NCBI GenBank assembly: GCA_003999685.1
Contig: CP021224.1
Location: 1,674,001-1,738,000 of the forward strand
DNA from: Taiwanofungus camphoratus
Lineage: Eukaryota; Basidiomycota; Agaricomycetes; Polyporales; Taiwanofungaceae
Direction: 5' to 3'
Length of the DNA stretch: 64,000 nt
The notes below the pieces were generated by a model. The model saw only the letters and a program-made list of their open reading frames with translations. It was not told where the DNA came from and made no database searches. Of this stretch, positions 22,896-32,039 are shown piece after piece. Position 1 is the stretch's first letter, and each line of letters opens with the position of its first letter. The translations under genes and the position numbers were made by a program.

Positions 22896-25800
22896 GCTAT
22901 GAGATTCAAGACGAGTCAGACGAAGAAAATGAGGAGGAGGCAGCCGGGGAGGGCCCGCCCGAGTCCTTGGAAGGAGATGACGAACTTGTCATCGGGAACA
23001 GTTCCGCTGCGCGGCAGGGCAGGATGCATATTGACAAAGATATCGTTTCGCCTCACTCTATCGATGGTTTCTGGGTCCAACGACAGATTTCTGAAGTCTA
23101 CTCTGATCCAGTTACTGCTGCCGATAAAGCAGCTTCAGTACTTTCCATCCTAGGCTCAGAATCCAACCTGCGCGATTGTGAGAACCAGCTCATGGAGCTC
23201 TTCGAATACCAAAGCTTCCATGTCATTACGAAGTTTCTCAAAAACCGTGACGTTATTGTGTGGTGCACCAAACTTATGCGCAGTGATGCTGATGAGCGTG
23301 TCAACGTCGAGGTTGCCATGCGGGAGAAGGGTCTCGGTTGGATCTTGAGGGAGCTCGCTGGAGACAGGAAGGCGAAGGCACGGACCGATGTCATGGACGT
23401 GGACGAGAAGCCGAAAGTAGAGCAAGTACCGAAGACTGCAACTCTTGCGCTGGGTTCGATGGTCCAACCGAAGAAAACCGTGGATCTGGAAGGTATGGCA
23501 TTCAGTCAAGGTGGCCATCTCATGTCGAATAAGAAGTGCAAGCTGCCGGAGGGCTCGTTCAAGCGGGCGAAAAAGGGGTATGAAGAGATTCATGTCCCTG
23601 CTCCTAAGCAAAAACCGGTCGCTCCGGGAGACTTCGTTCCGATCACTGATCTTCCAGCCTGGGCAAGAGAAGGCTTCCCAGACATCAAGAACCTCAATCG
23701 CATTCAGAGCAAGCTCTATCCTGTCGCGTTTGGCACAGATGAACCAATCCTCCTTTGTGCGCCTACTGGAGCTGGCAAGGTATGTTTATTTAACATTAGA
23801 TTGTTGCGGTATCACTCAAGCTAAGTACCAGACAAACGTCGCTATGCTTACGATATTGAATGAGTTATCGAAATACCAGGATGAAAGCGGTGTTTTTGAT
23901 CTCAACTCATTCAAGATTATCTATGTCACTCCTATGAAGGCTTTGGTGCAGGAAATGGTTGGCAACTTCAGCTCTCGGCTCAGCGTTTATGGTGTCAAGG
24001 TCGGTGAACTAACCGGCGACGCACAAATGACCAAGCAGCAAATCGCTGAGACACAGATAATCGTCACGATGCCGGAGAAATACGATGTCATCACCCACAA
24101 GAGCACGGATACCAGTTACACCAATCTCGTGCGTCTCATCATTATTGACGAGATCCACTTGCTGCATGACGAGCGTGGCCCTGTCCTCGAGAGCATCATC
24201 GCGCGAACGATTAGACGGATGGAACAGACGTCTGAGTATGTTCGCTTGGTTGGCCTTTCTGCGACGTTGCCGAACTACCAGGACGTTGCCACATTCCTTC
24301 GAGTCGATCCATCAAAAGGTATCTTCTACTTCGACGCGTCCTATCGACCATGTGTCTTGCAGCAACAGTTCATCGGTGTTACAGAGAAGAAGGCCATCAA
24401 ACGATACCAGGTGATGAATGAAGTTTGCTACGAGAAAGTGCTTGACCAGGCGGGCAAGAATCAGACGCTCGTCTTCGTACACTCACGGAAGGAGACCTCA
24501 AAGACGGCTAAGTTCATCCGAGATATGGCCATCGAAAAGGAGACTATTACACAATTCGTCAAGCCTGAAGGAGCTATGAGAGAGATTCTTCTCGAAGAAT
24601 CAAACAATGTGAAGGATACAAATCTGAAGGACCTGCTTCAGTTTGGTTTTGGTATCCATCATGCTGGAATGTCGAGGGAGGACCGTGGGTTAGTAGAGGA
24701 GCTCTTCGCCGATGGGCATCTCCAGGTCCTCGTCTGCACCGCCACACTCGCTTGGGACGTCAACTTGCCCGCGCACACAGTTATAATCAAAGGCACACAG
24801 ATTTACAACCCAGAGAAAGGTCGGTGGGTTGAGCTATCATCTCAGGATGTGTTGCAGATGCTCGGTCACGCTGGTCGTCCGCAGTATGATATCTACGGAG
24901 AAGGTATCATCATCACGAATCACTCAGAATTGCAGTACTACCTGAGCTTGATGAATCAGCAGCTGCCTATCGAGTCGCAGTTCGTGTCAAAACTTGCGGA
25001 TAATCTCAATGCTGAGATTGTCCTGGGGACAATTCGAAACCGAGATGAAGCCGTCCAGTGATTAGGATATACATATTTGTAAGTTCAATGTCTCATCCTG
25101 GTCATAAGCTCTCGCTTACTGAGATCGTGCTTTAATCAGATATGTTCGAATGCTCAAAGATTCAGCGCTGTACAGTGTCGGAATCGACTACCTAGAAGAT
25201 GATCCGACGCTGGTTCAGAAGCGTGCGGATATTGCTCACACTGCTGCAGTCTTACTCGAGAAGTGCCATCTAATCAAGTACGAGCGAGCATCGGGGAGAT
25301 TCCAAAGCACTGAGCTAGGTCGCATTGCCTCACATTACTATGTCTCGTACACTTCAATGGCGACGTACAATCAGCATCTCAGACCAACAATGTCAACTTT
25401 GGAGCTTTTCAGAGTGTTTGCTCTGTCAAGCGAGTTCAAGCTACTGCCAGTGCGTGCTCATTTTCATCACCGTGTTATGCACAGGATTGATGTCACAATT
25501 ATTACAGGTGTGACAAGATGTAAGTTCCTTTTACGTCGCTTGTAATATGCATCTTGACAATCATATGCACGCAGGAAAAATTAGAATTGGGCAAGCTGCT
25601 GGAGAGAGTTCCAATTCCTGTCAAGGAAAGTGTGGAAGAGCCTGCTGCCAAAATCAATGTTCTGCTTCAAGCCTACATCTTGCAACTCAAGCTTGAAGGC
25701 TGGTACACCGTTTCAATCTGCAGTACACCTACTGATCTAGGCACTATAGGCTTTGCTCTTGTTGCGGATATGGTCTATGTCCAACAGTCAGCTGGACGGT

Positions 25801-28800
25801 GAGTTATTCTCTCCCCGATCATCGCCTATGCCTGACTTCACCACCTCAAATTAGTATTTTACGAGCCATGTTTGAAATTTGTCTCAAACATGGTTGGGCC
25901 ATGCCGGCAAAGGCTGTTCTTGATCTATGTAAGATGGTCGAGAGACGGATGTGAGTAGGAATAGCTGTCCATGATTGATGCAATGCTAATACTCCATCTT
26001 AGGTGGGGATCCATGACTCCATTACGGCAGTTCAAGGGTGTTCCATCCGAAATCATCAGGAAAGCCGAAGGCAAACAGTTTGTAAGTGATCAATTCCTAG
26101 TCGATCAATCCCAGTTCTTGACCATTATGTTTGTGTAGCCATGGTATCGCTACTTCGACCTAGTGAGTAGATGTTTAAAAATCGAATATGATTGTTTCTT
26201 ACGCACCCTTAGAACCCTCCTGAAATTGGAGAAATCAAAGGTCAGGCAATATGCCAGCAGTACATGGATATGACCTACGATACGATGGATAAGGACGGCA
26301 ATGTCAAGACTCTTCCTCTGTTTGGTGACATTAATGTCAGAACCCAGCGGTACACTTCCAGTCATCCTTCCGGCTTGTTGCTTGCTACACAATTCGCTCA
26401 AATTGCCCTCGTCGTCACTGAGCGCGCTGCCTTCGAGGACATGCGTTCCAAAGGCCTCGTTCAGAGAGATTCGCCTTTTGCCGGCCACTCCCTTGGTGAA
26501 TACTCTGCTCTCGCGTCAATCGCTGGAGTCCTTGCTATTTCGTCTCTCGTCGACATCGTCTTCTATCGTGGGATCACCATGTAGCGGGCTGTCGAACAGG
26601 ACGCACAGAATCGATCCAATTATGCGATGTGTGCAGTCAATCCAAGTAGGATATCGAAGACTTTCAACGACGCTGCTCTGCGTGAGGTAGTTGACGATAT
26701 CGCTCATCGAACCGGCTGCTTGCTTGAGATCGTCAATTTCAATGTCGAGGTATGGGATGTTTTTCAGTTGATTGGTTAAATTCTGGCTGAATTTGCCATT
26801 CTCACTAGGGCCAACAATATGTTTGCGCCGGTGAACTGATTGCTCTTCAGACTTTAACTAACGTGCTGAAATGGAGAAGGTTGACATTCAGAAGGTATGC
26901 GATGAGGTGCCTTGCTTCCTAATTTGACACTGATCGTTTACCAGTTAACCGAGAAATTCACTGTCGAACAAGTCAAGGAAATGCTCAGCGAAATTGTCGA
27001 CTCATCGTTTACCCGGGCAAAAGAACAGCAGGCCTCTGAAGGATACATCAAGTTGGAGCGTGGCTTTGCTACCATTCCCTTGCCTGGGATTGACGTTCTG
27101 TTCCACTCCCGTTATTTATGGGCAGGAGTTATGCCGTTCAGAGCTTGTACGTCCTTGTTTGTCTGCAGAAGTCATCATTTTGAAATGAATTTTGTTTTCT
27201 TAGATCTGTCCAAGAAGATCAATCCTGCACATCTGAACCCGAATACGCTCATAGGGAAGTATGTCCCGAACCTCGTCGCCAAGCCTTTCGAATTTAGCAG
27301 GGAATATGCACAGATCATCTACGACCAGACTTTGTCCGCACGTCTTGACAAAGTCCTTCGAAAATGGGATCAAGAGAATTGGGGTTCCCCCGAGCAGCGG
27401 CAAAACCTCGCTTATATTATTCTCGTTGAACTTTTGGCATATCAATTCACGTCACCGGTGAGGTGGATCGAAACGCAGGACATATTATTCACCCGTTATG
27501 ATTTCGAACGTTTCATTGAAATCGGCCCCTCTCCCACTCTCACGGGCATGGCAACTCGAACGTTGAAGGCCAAGTATGAAGCACAGGACGACTCCATCAG
27601 CCATGTTCGAGCCATTTTCTGTCATGCGAAGAACGTCAAAGAGGTATATTACCAGTTCGAGGACGAGCTGGAGGCCTCTACCAATGAAGCGTCCACTTCC
27701 AATATTGACTCGATATCGCCCAAGGATATAACTTCCTCCCAAGTAGTTGTGCAAGCACCCCCTGCAGTTGCTAATGTGGTGGCCGCAGTGGCTAGCGTCG
27801 ACGACGTTCCGGTCAAGGCGACGGATATTCTCACTGTCATTGTAGCTCAGAAGCTCAAAAAGAAGGTAGAAGAGATACCTCTGTCGAAATCCGTCAAAGA
27901 CCTTGTTGGTGGCAAGTCGACTCTTCAAAATGAGATTCTCGGCGATCTTCAGCTAGAATTTACATCTGCACCTGAGAAAGGAGAGGAGCTTCCTTTAGAA
28001 GAACTTGGTGCGGCCTTAGGCGTCGGACACTCGGGCGTACTAGGTAAATATTCGTCTGGTCTTGTCTCGCGTCTCATCGGTGGCAAAATGCCTGGTGGCT
28101 TCAATATGTCTGCGATCAAATCGTATCTTTCGAAGACTTGGGGTTTGGGACCTTCTCGTGGTGATGGTGTCCTCATACTTGGAACCACGATGGAACCGTC
28201 TAAGCGGTTAGCGTCGGAAGTTGATGCCAAAATGTGGTTGGACTCGGTCGTCGCAGTGTACGCTCAAAGGGCTGGTATTTCATTGGCTACTGGCAGTTCT
28301 AGTAGTGGAGGCGGAGGTGGTGGTGGTGGTCCCACCATTAACAGTGAAGAGTTCCTCAAGTTCCAGGCAGAACAGGAGCAGTTTGCGGCGCAGCAGATTG
28401 AACTTTACATGCGGTACCTCAAACGCGATTCTCGAGCTGGAGAGCATAAATATGAGGCGGAAAAGGTTAACGTTGGAGCTCTTCAATCTCGGTTGGATGC
28501 CATTTCGAGAGAACACGGAGATACTTATATAGATGGAATCCAGCCAGTATTCGACGCGCTCAAGGCCAGACATTTTAATTCGTCCTGGAATTGGGTTCAT
28601 CAAGATGCCCTGTTGATGTTCTACGATATCATTTTTGGCCGTTTAACGACTGTGGATCGTGAGATCACAGCCCGCTGCATTGCTATCATGAACCGTGCAG
28701 ATCCTGAACTCGTCACTTACATGCAATATTACATCGATCAATGTGATCCCACTCGCGGAGAGACTTACAAGCTCGTGAAGCAGTTTGGCCAACAGCTGAT

Positions 28801-31560
28801 TGACAACTGTCGTGAAGTAATTGGCCAGCCACCTCTTTATAAAGACGGTATGCTTTGATTTTCTGAACGTAATTTGTTTCATGCTAATCATGACTGAACG
28901 GTCACGTTTCCGACTGCCCCGCACACGGAAGTCACGGCAAAGGGTGATATCGTCTACTCTGAAGTAGTAAGAGAAAACGTCAGGAAGTTGGAAGCATATG
29001 TTGAGGAAATGGCTAGCGGTGACACAATCTCGTCTCCGACCAATATTCAGAAGATCCAGGACGACGTTTTGAAGCTGTGGAACGTGGTGAAATCTCAGCC
29101 CGAAATCAGCGAAGAGCAGAAGAATCGCATCAAGGCTCTTTACGAAGGCGTCGTGCGCACCCTTCGTAAGCGGCCTGAATCGCGTCCCCATCCTGGAGCG
29201 CCTCGTACCCGCCGTTCTTCCTCGCAATTCCTCCGCCCTCAAGTGTCTGGCATCACTTCTGTTACCGCGGATAAGGTTCCTCTTCTCCATCTCAAGCATA
29301 AGGTTGGCACCACTTGGGAGTATAGCAGTAATCTCACTGGTGTCTACCTCGATATACTCCATGAAATTGCAACTTCCGGAACGACGTTCAAGGATAAGAA
29401 CGCGCTTCTGACTGGTGTGGGCAAAGGGTCAATCGGGGTCGAGGTTCTCAAAGGCCTGCTATCCGGCGGTGCTCAGGTTGGCATCACAACATCTCGTTAT
29501 AGTCGTTCGACGGTGGAATACTACCAGGGCATTTTCCAACGGTTCAGTAGCAAAGGCTCCGCATTGACTGTTGTCCCTTTCAACCAGGGCTCGAAGCAAG
29601 ATGTGGAGGCTCTTATTGATTATATTTATTCCACACTTGGCCTTGATCTAGACTATGTTCTACCTTTTGCAGCCGTCCCCGAGAATGGTCGCGAGATCGA
29701 CGGTTTGGATGATAAATCAGAACTTGCACACCGCATCATGTTAGTCAACCTCCTTCGTTTGCTTGGAGCAGTCAAAGTCAAGAAGGCGGGTCGTCACATT
29801 CTTACTCGGCCTACTCAAGTCATCTTGCCTCTGTCACCGAACCACAGGCTCTTTGGTAATAATGGCCTGTACTTCGAATCGAAGATTGCGCTGGAAACCT
29901 TGTTCAACTGTTGGAACTCTGAGAGTTGGGGCAAGTATCTTTGTCTTGCTGGTGCTGTTATAGGGTGTGTGCACAATTTTTTCTTGTTCTCGTGGTTTTA
30001 CTCAAATTTGTCCAGCTGGATGCATGGCACCGGTGTGATGGAGGCAACTTCAGAGACAAGGTGGGAAGGTTGGTGCCTGCTCCTGGGTGCGGTGCCCTTA
30101 CAATTGGCAGAGAGCTTCATTCCATGGAATGTTAGTCTTATAGATTGTTATAGCTTATAAGTAGTGTATAATATCAATATAATTTGTCATATTACATATG
30201 ATATAGTCGACTTACAGTCGGCTTCTAGTCGACTAAGTCGCGCACCAACCTAAGTCGACTGCAAGTCGCGGCTCAAAGCTGAGCTGATCATGAGCCGTGA
30301 CTTGCCGAGTTGCAGCCGAGCCGTGATGTGGGAAAGTCGCAGCTCGCTGTAGTCGGTTTGCGACTAGCCGAGCCACGGCAACACTAGTCAGAGAGGAAGA
30401 GAAGAGAGCAGCAGGGGCCCCTCACAGTCAGTGGGTCCCCATTCTTCATCATTCAGACAATCCTCTGGGACCTCTTCCCAACCTCCAGAGTGGACTGTGC
30501 TTCCCCCTCCTCCATCACTGGTCACCTGGCATTCATCCTGGGACACATCTGGACAGCCCAATTGGACACAACTTCCTCCTCCACCTCCATCATCAGCAAG
30601 CCATCAATCCCAGGACATATCCCACTTCTCTCTGGCCAGCACTGGACCTCCAAAATCATTCAGCCAGTCAGGCTGGCTGCCATCCCAACCACCAGACTGG
30701 ACCATGCTGTCACCACCACTGGCATCATCTGCCAGTCAATCCTGGCCTCCTCCCTTTGAACAGCCTGGGTGGACAACTCTACCACCATCACCCCCATTCC
30801 AGTCAGTTCCATCTCCCCAGGCTCCATCTCAAGTGCCTGAGTGGACCCAGCTTCCACCCCCCCTGCAGCATCAGCAAGACAGACATTGGCATCTGGGTCA
30901 AGGATGCTGGAACAGGCTGACCTTCCCCCCTCTCCTGCAACAGCAAAGGGGGCCAGATCAACAGTGGTGCCTGCCCTCATCCATCCTACACTGGCACTGG
31001 CACTGGCACCAGCACTGGCACCAGCATCAGCACCAGTTCAGGTGCAGGAGCCATCTGGAAGGCCAAGACCCAGGCCTTGGTTTGCAGGGAGGTTGTGACA
31101 GGATGCCCAGGAGGGGCTTGAAGAGATATCAGGAGTGGCAGGACCATTAGGTGCAGGTGTGGTGCTGTTGGGACCCAGCACAGTGCCAGCAGGTCATGCA
31201 ATGATGCTGTCAACACCAAGCATGGTGCCAGTGGGTCAAGGATCAGTGCCATGGGGTTCCAGTGTGGCACCAGTGGGTCATTTACTGGTGCTGTTGGAAC
31301 CAAGTACAGTGCTGACAGGTCATGCACCGGCAACATCAGGAGGAAGCAGGGGGCTGATGGTGAGAGGTGCAGTGCTGGGGACAAGAGGTGTGGTGCCCAG
31401 GAGGGAGGATGTACCAGCCTTCTTGATTGATAAGGTGGTGGACATTGCCCCACTCTCAGAAAATGTGAGAAGATATCATGAGTCCTGGATCATTTCCCCT
31501 GGCTGTAAGGTCTCCAGCATCTATAAGACCATCATTGATGTCAGCAGACTGACCCAGTGA
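18772..31560 (+). CDS. KDZ1 Pro/Trp-repeat protein gene, split by hAT insertion
   Basis: Exon 1 is 18772-18790 (MSNTFK), the intron 18791-18841 (GTGAGT...CAG), and exon 2 runs open to the hAT insertion at 19045. Beyond the insertion the same frame continues at once (Arg/Glu-rich, then five copies of a motif of the type [37 protein letters not shown], between 30480 and 30860). The tail (31135-31560, another frame, so an intron or small frame change lies between) contains a minisatellite and ends [19 protein letters not shown]. Counting out the element and one copy of its 8-bp duplication leaves the frame undisturbed. That shows the gene was open when the hAT arrived. Function unknown; low-complexity Pro-rich repeats suggest a scaffold or surface-like linker rather than an enzyme. 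Confidence 0.6.
19037..19044. repeat. Left target-site duplication GTCAGAGA of hAT element
   Basis: GTCAGAGA directly before the left terminus TAGTGTTGCCG. It is identical to the 8 bp after the right terminus (30387-30394). Eight base pairs is the hAT superfamily's duplication length. Confidence 0.95.
19045..19199 (+). repeat. Left terminal and subterminal region of the hAT element
   Basis: Terminal inverted repeat followed by short repeated motifs (AGCCGGCT, AGCCGCAAGTCGAG, ACCGGCT, GCAGTCGACTATAG). The mirror region is 30185-30386. Confidence 0.8.
19200..19635 (+). pseudogene. Unidentified captured host fragment
   Basis: Host-like, CpG-normal DNA between the hAT end and the FKS piece. A plausible intron (about 19302-19348, GTGAGTCC...CTGCAG) and an open stretch with [20 protein letters not shown] (from about 19502) suggest coding origin, perhaps a membrane protein. 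I do not recognise the gene. It could also be two small pieces, because an open frame with [20 protein letters not shown] lies just upstream in a different phase. Confidence 0.45.
19636..21672 (+). pseudogene. FKS1: 1,3-beta-glucan synthase (FKS) 5' fragment, captured
   Basis: FKS is the plasma-membrane synthase that polymerises UDP-glucose into cell-wall 1,3-beta-glucan. Visible here: the acidic Asn/Asp/Tyr-rich N-terminal end ([18 protein letters not shown], 19650-19740); an intron (about 19767-19850); the FKS1 domain 1 region ([43 protein letters not shown]); an intron near 20482-20530; then the first transmembrane block with several hydrophobic helices (20640-21460). It ends at [11 protein letters not shown]...LLYHQID. 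The large catalytic domain that follows in FKS is absent, so roughly the first third of the protein is present. A Gln-to-stop change lies near 21641. The sequence breaks into FAS at about 21673, just after a GTAAGC donor. Non-functional. Confidence 0.88.
21673..22612 (+). pseudogene. Fatty acid synthase fragment 1 (ER edge and DH region), captured
   Basis: FAS type I makes palmitate and stearate in the cytosol. This piece starts with [15 protein letters not shown] (enoyl reductase region) and jumps directly to [15 protein letters not shown] and [15 protein letters not shown]-like sequence. It keeps an intron (about 21906-21951, GTACGT...TTCAG) between FEVWFKK and [16 protein letters not shown], jumps again, then covers the dehydratase region ([47 protein letters not shown]) to [16 protein letters not shown]. 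There are at least two internal deletions and a frame change near 22230. The sequence then switches to BRR2 in mid-domain. Positions follow my memory of agaricomycete FAS; an alignment would fix the deletion sizes. Confidence 0.8.
22613..26233 (+). pseudogene. BRR2: BRR2 (U5 snRNP 200-kDa DExD/H helicase) fragment inserted in the FAS sequence
   Basis: BRR2 unwinds U4/U6 during spliceosome activation. The fragment starts near the N-terminus ([19 protein letters not shown]), runs through the acidic stretch (about 22860-22980) and the first helicase cassette: Walker A APTGAGK (23760-23780, followed by an intron), the DEIH box (24147-24158), SATLPNY, then the winged-helix region and [14 protein letters not shown]. 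It ends at the start of the first Sec63 domain (NPPEIGE). Several short introns are retained (about 23781-23829, 25077-25140, 25800-25853). Lethal-looking changes: TLAWDVNLP for the usual Gly, LGHAGRPQ for motif VI Arg, and stops near 25061. Both edges abut FAS sequence, so BRR2 sits inside FAS. Confidence 0.9.
26234..30060 (+). pseudogene. Fatty acid synthase fragment 2 (MPT-ACP-KR), captured
   Basis: Continues FAS after the BRR2 block. It contains the malonyl/palmitoyl transferase with [11 protein letters not shown] (active Ser about 26488), [17 protein letters not shown] (27511), then without a gene break an acyl carrier region ([16 protein letters not shown], pantetheine Ser about 27916). 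A Gly-rich loop follows (28305-28330), the structural domain with [20 protein letters not shown], and the ketoreductase ([20 protein letters not shown] at 29410; NGLYFESK at 29860-29885 with the catalytic Tyr kept). MPT and ACP in one reading frame (26912-28858) is the fused FAS of basidiomycetes. Introns are retained (about 27150-27203, 28852-28918, 29966-30015). A stop follows GITM near 26582, and the KS and PPT domains are absent. Beyond about 30060 no FAS match is seen. Confidence 0.88.
30061..30386. repeat. Right subterminal and terminal region of the hAT element
   Basis: After a short unassigned stretch with an AT-rich block (30150-30200), the last 200 bp carry repeated GTCGAC, AGTCGGCT and AAGTCGCGGCT motifs and the terminal inverted repeat ending GGCAACACTA. 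Mirror of 19045-19199. Confidence 0.8.
30387..30394. repeat. Right target-site duplication GTCAGAGA
   Basis: GTCAGAGA immediately after GGCAACACTA. It is identical to 19037-19044. Confidence 0.95.
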
Positions 31561-32039
31561 TAGATGCCAGGCCCCTCCAGGCCCAGCAGAAGCACTCTAA
31601 CTCAACCCTGATAATACCAGTCATGCCTTTGACATCACTCAATGCAGCCACCATGGTTCATACTTCTCCATGAGATTCTCCAATGTCTTCAACTCACACC
31701 ACAGCCACTCTGACAGACCAGCCCAAGCTTCTGGCACATTGTTCCCACTTATTACAGGGTGCCACACACACTGCAAGCCATTATCCTCTCACATGACCAG
31801 CTCTGCCACTCCAATATCACTCGATCTTCTACAGCTCACCACTTGATGCACTCAACTGCACTATGGTAGTAGTATTTACTTCAGACTAGCTGTAGAATGT
31901 TTCCTTTGTTCTGACTTATCTATGACATTGCTACAGCAGTTCCTTTCTCTACAAGCCACTTGGTAGAATATAGGCCACACATAGTTAGCATGCCACTTGC
32001 ACTATGCCACTCCCTATACACCTTGCTTTCTTCTAACAG
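31561..32039. other. Unassigned region 3' of KDZ1
   Basis: 480 bp without a convincing open frame or match to KDZ2. It may contain the real KDZ1 right end and the start of the LTR or leader of element C; no inverse of the KDZ1 left edge is visible. Confidence 0.4.

Larger units (their letters stand above)
19045..30386. mobile_element. 11.3-kb non-autonomous hAT-type element carrying host gene fragments (Pack-hAT)
   Basis: Termini: TAGTGTTGCCGCGGCT on the left; on the right, the inverse of TAGTGTTGCCGTGGCTCGGC. The inverted repeat is about 16-21 bp with one mismatch and a 1-bp slip. A perfect 8-bp duplication flanks it. Subterminal DNA (19045-19200 and 30185-30386) is packed with AGTCGAC / AGCCG / AAGTCG motifs in both orientations, as is usual for hAT transposase-binding ends. 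No hAT transposase is encoded. The interior (about 10.9 kb) is host gene sequence: an unidentified piece, FKS, FAS, BRR2, FAS. All fragments read left to right, and introns are retained. Base composition and CpG content are unlike the surrounding KDZ element. Confidence 0.92.
5430..31560. mobile_element. KDZ DNA transposon copy 1 (KDZ1), degenerate, with nested insertions
   Basis: A large Kyakuja-Dileera-Zisupton element of about 14 kb without its inserts. It holds a CxC2-KDZ transposase (minus, 8021-12330) plus accessory genes on both strands: TET/JBP (5430), a four-exon gene (6585), two genes divergent from the transposase (12549, 14519), a cysteine-cluster gene (minus, 16152-18521) and a Pro/Trp-repeat gene (18772). 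Most of this order is repeated, inverted, in KDZ2 at 50241-57372. The left edge cuts the TET/JBP gene, so the element is truncated. I could not find terminal inverted repeats, and the right edge is set at the last coding stop. LTR D1 (15317) and an 11.3-kb hAT element (19045) are inserted. The DNA is strikingly poor in CpG. Confidence 0.85.

Noticed and set aside
19636-30060. FKS, BRR2 and FAS as resident host genes
   Set aside because: Each is a fragment with stops or lost domains, BRR2 lies inside FAS, and the whole block is bracketed by hAT termini and a matching 8-bp duplication.
19045-30386. Helitron-type capture
   Set aside because: Helitrons lack inverted termini and target duplications; both are present here, and there is no 3' hairpin-CTRR end.
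5430-31700. Terminal inverted repeats for KDZ1
   Set aside because: I looked for the inverse of the left edge near 31.5-31.8 kb and did not find it; the left edge cuts a gene, so that terminus is probably lost.
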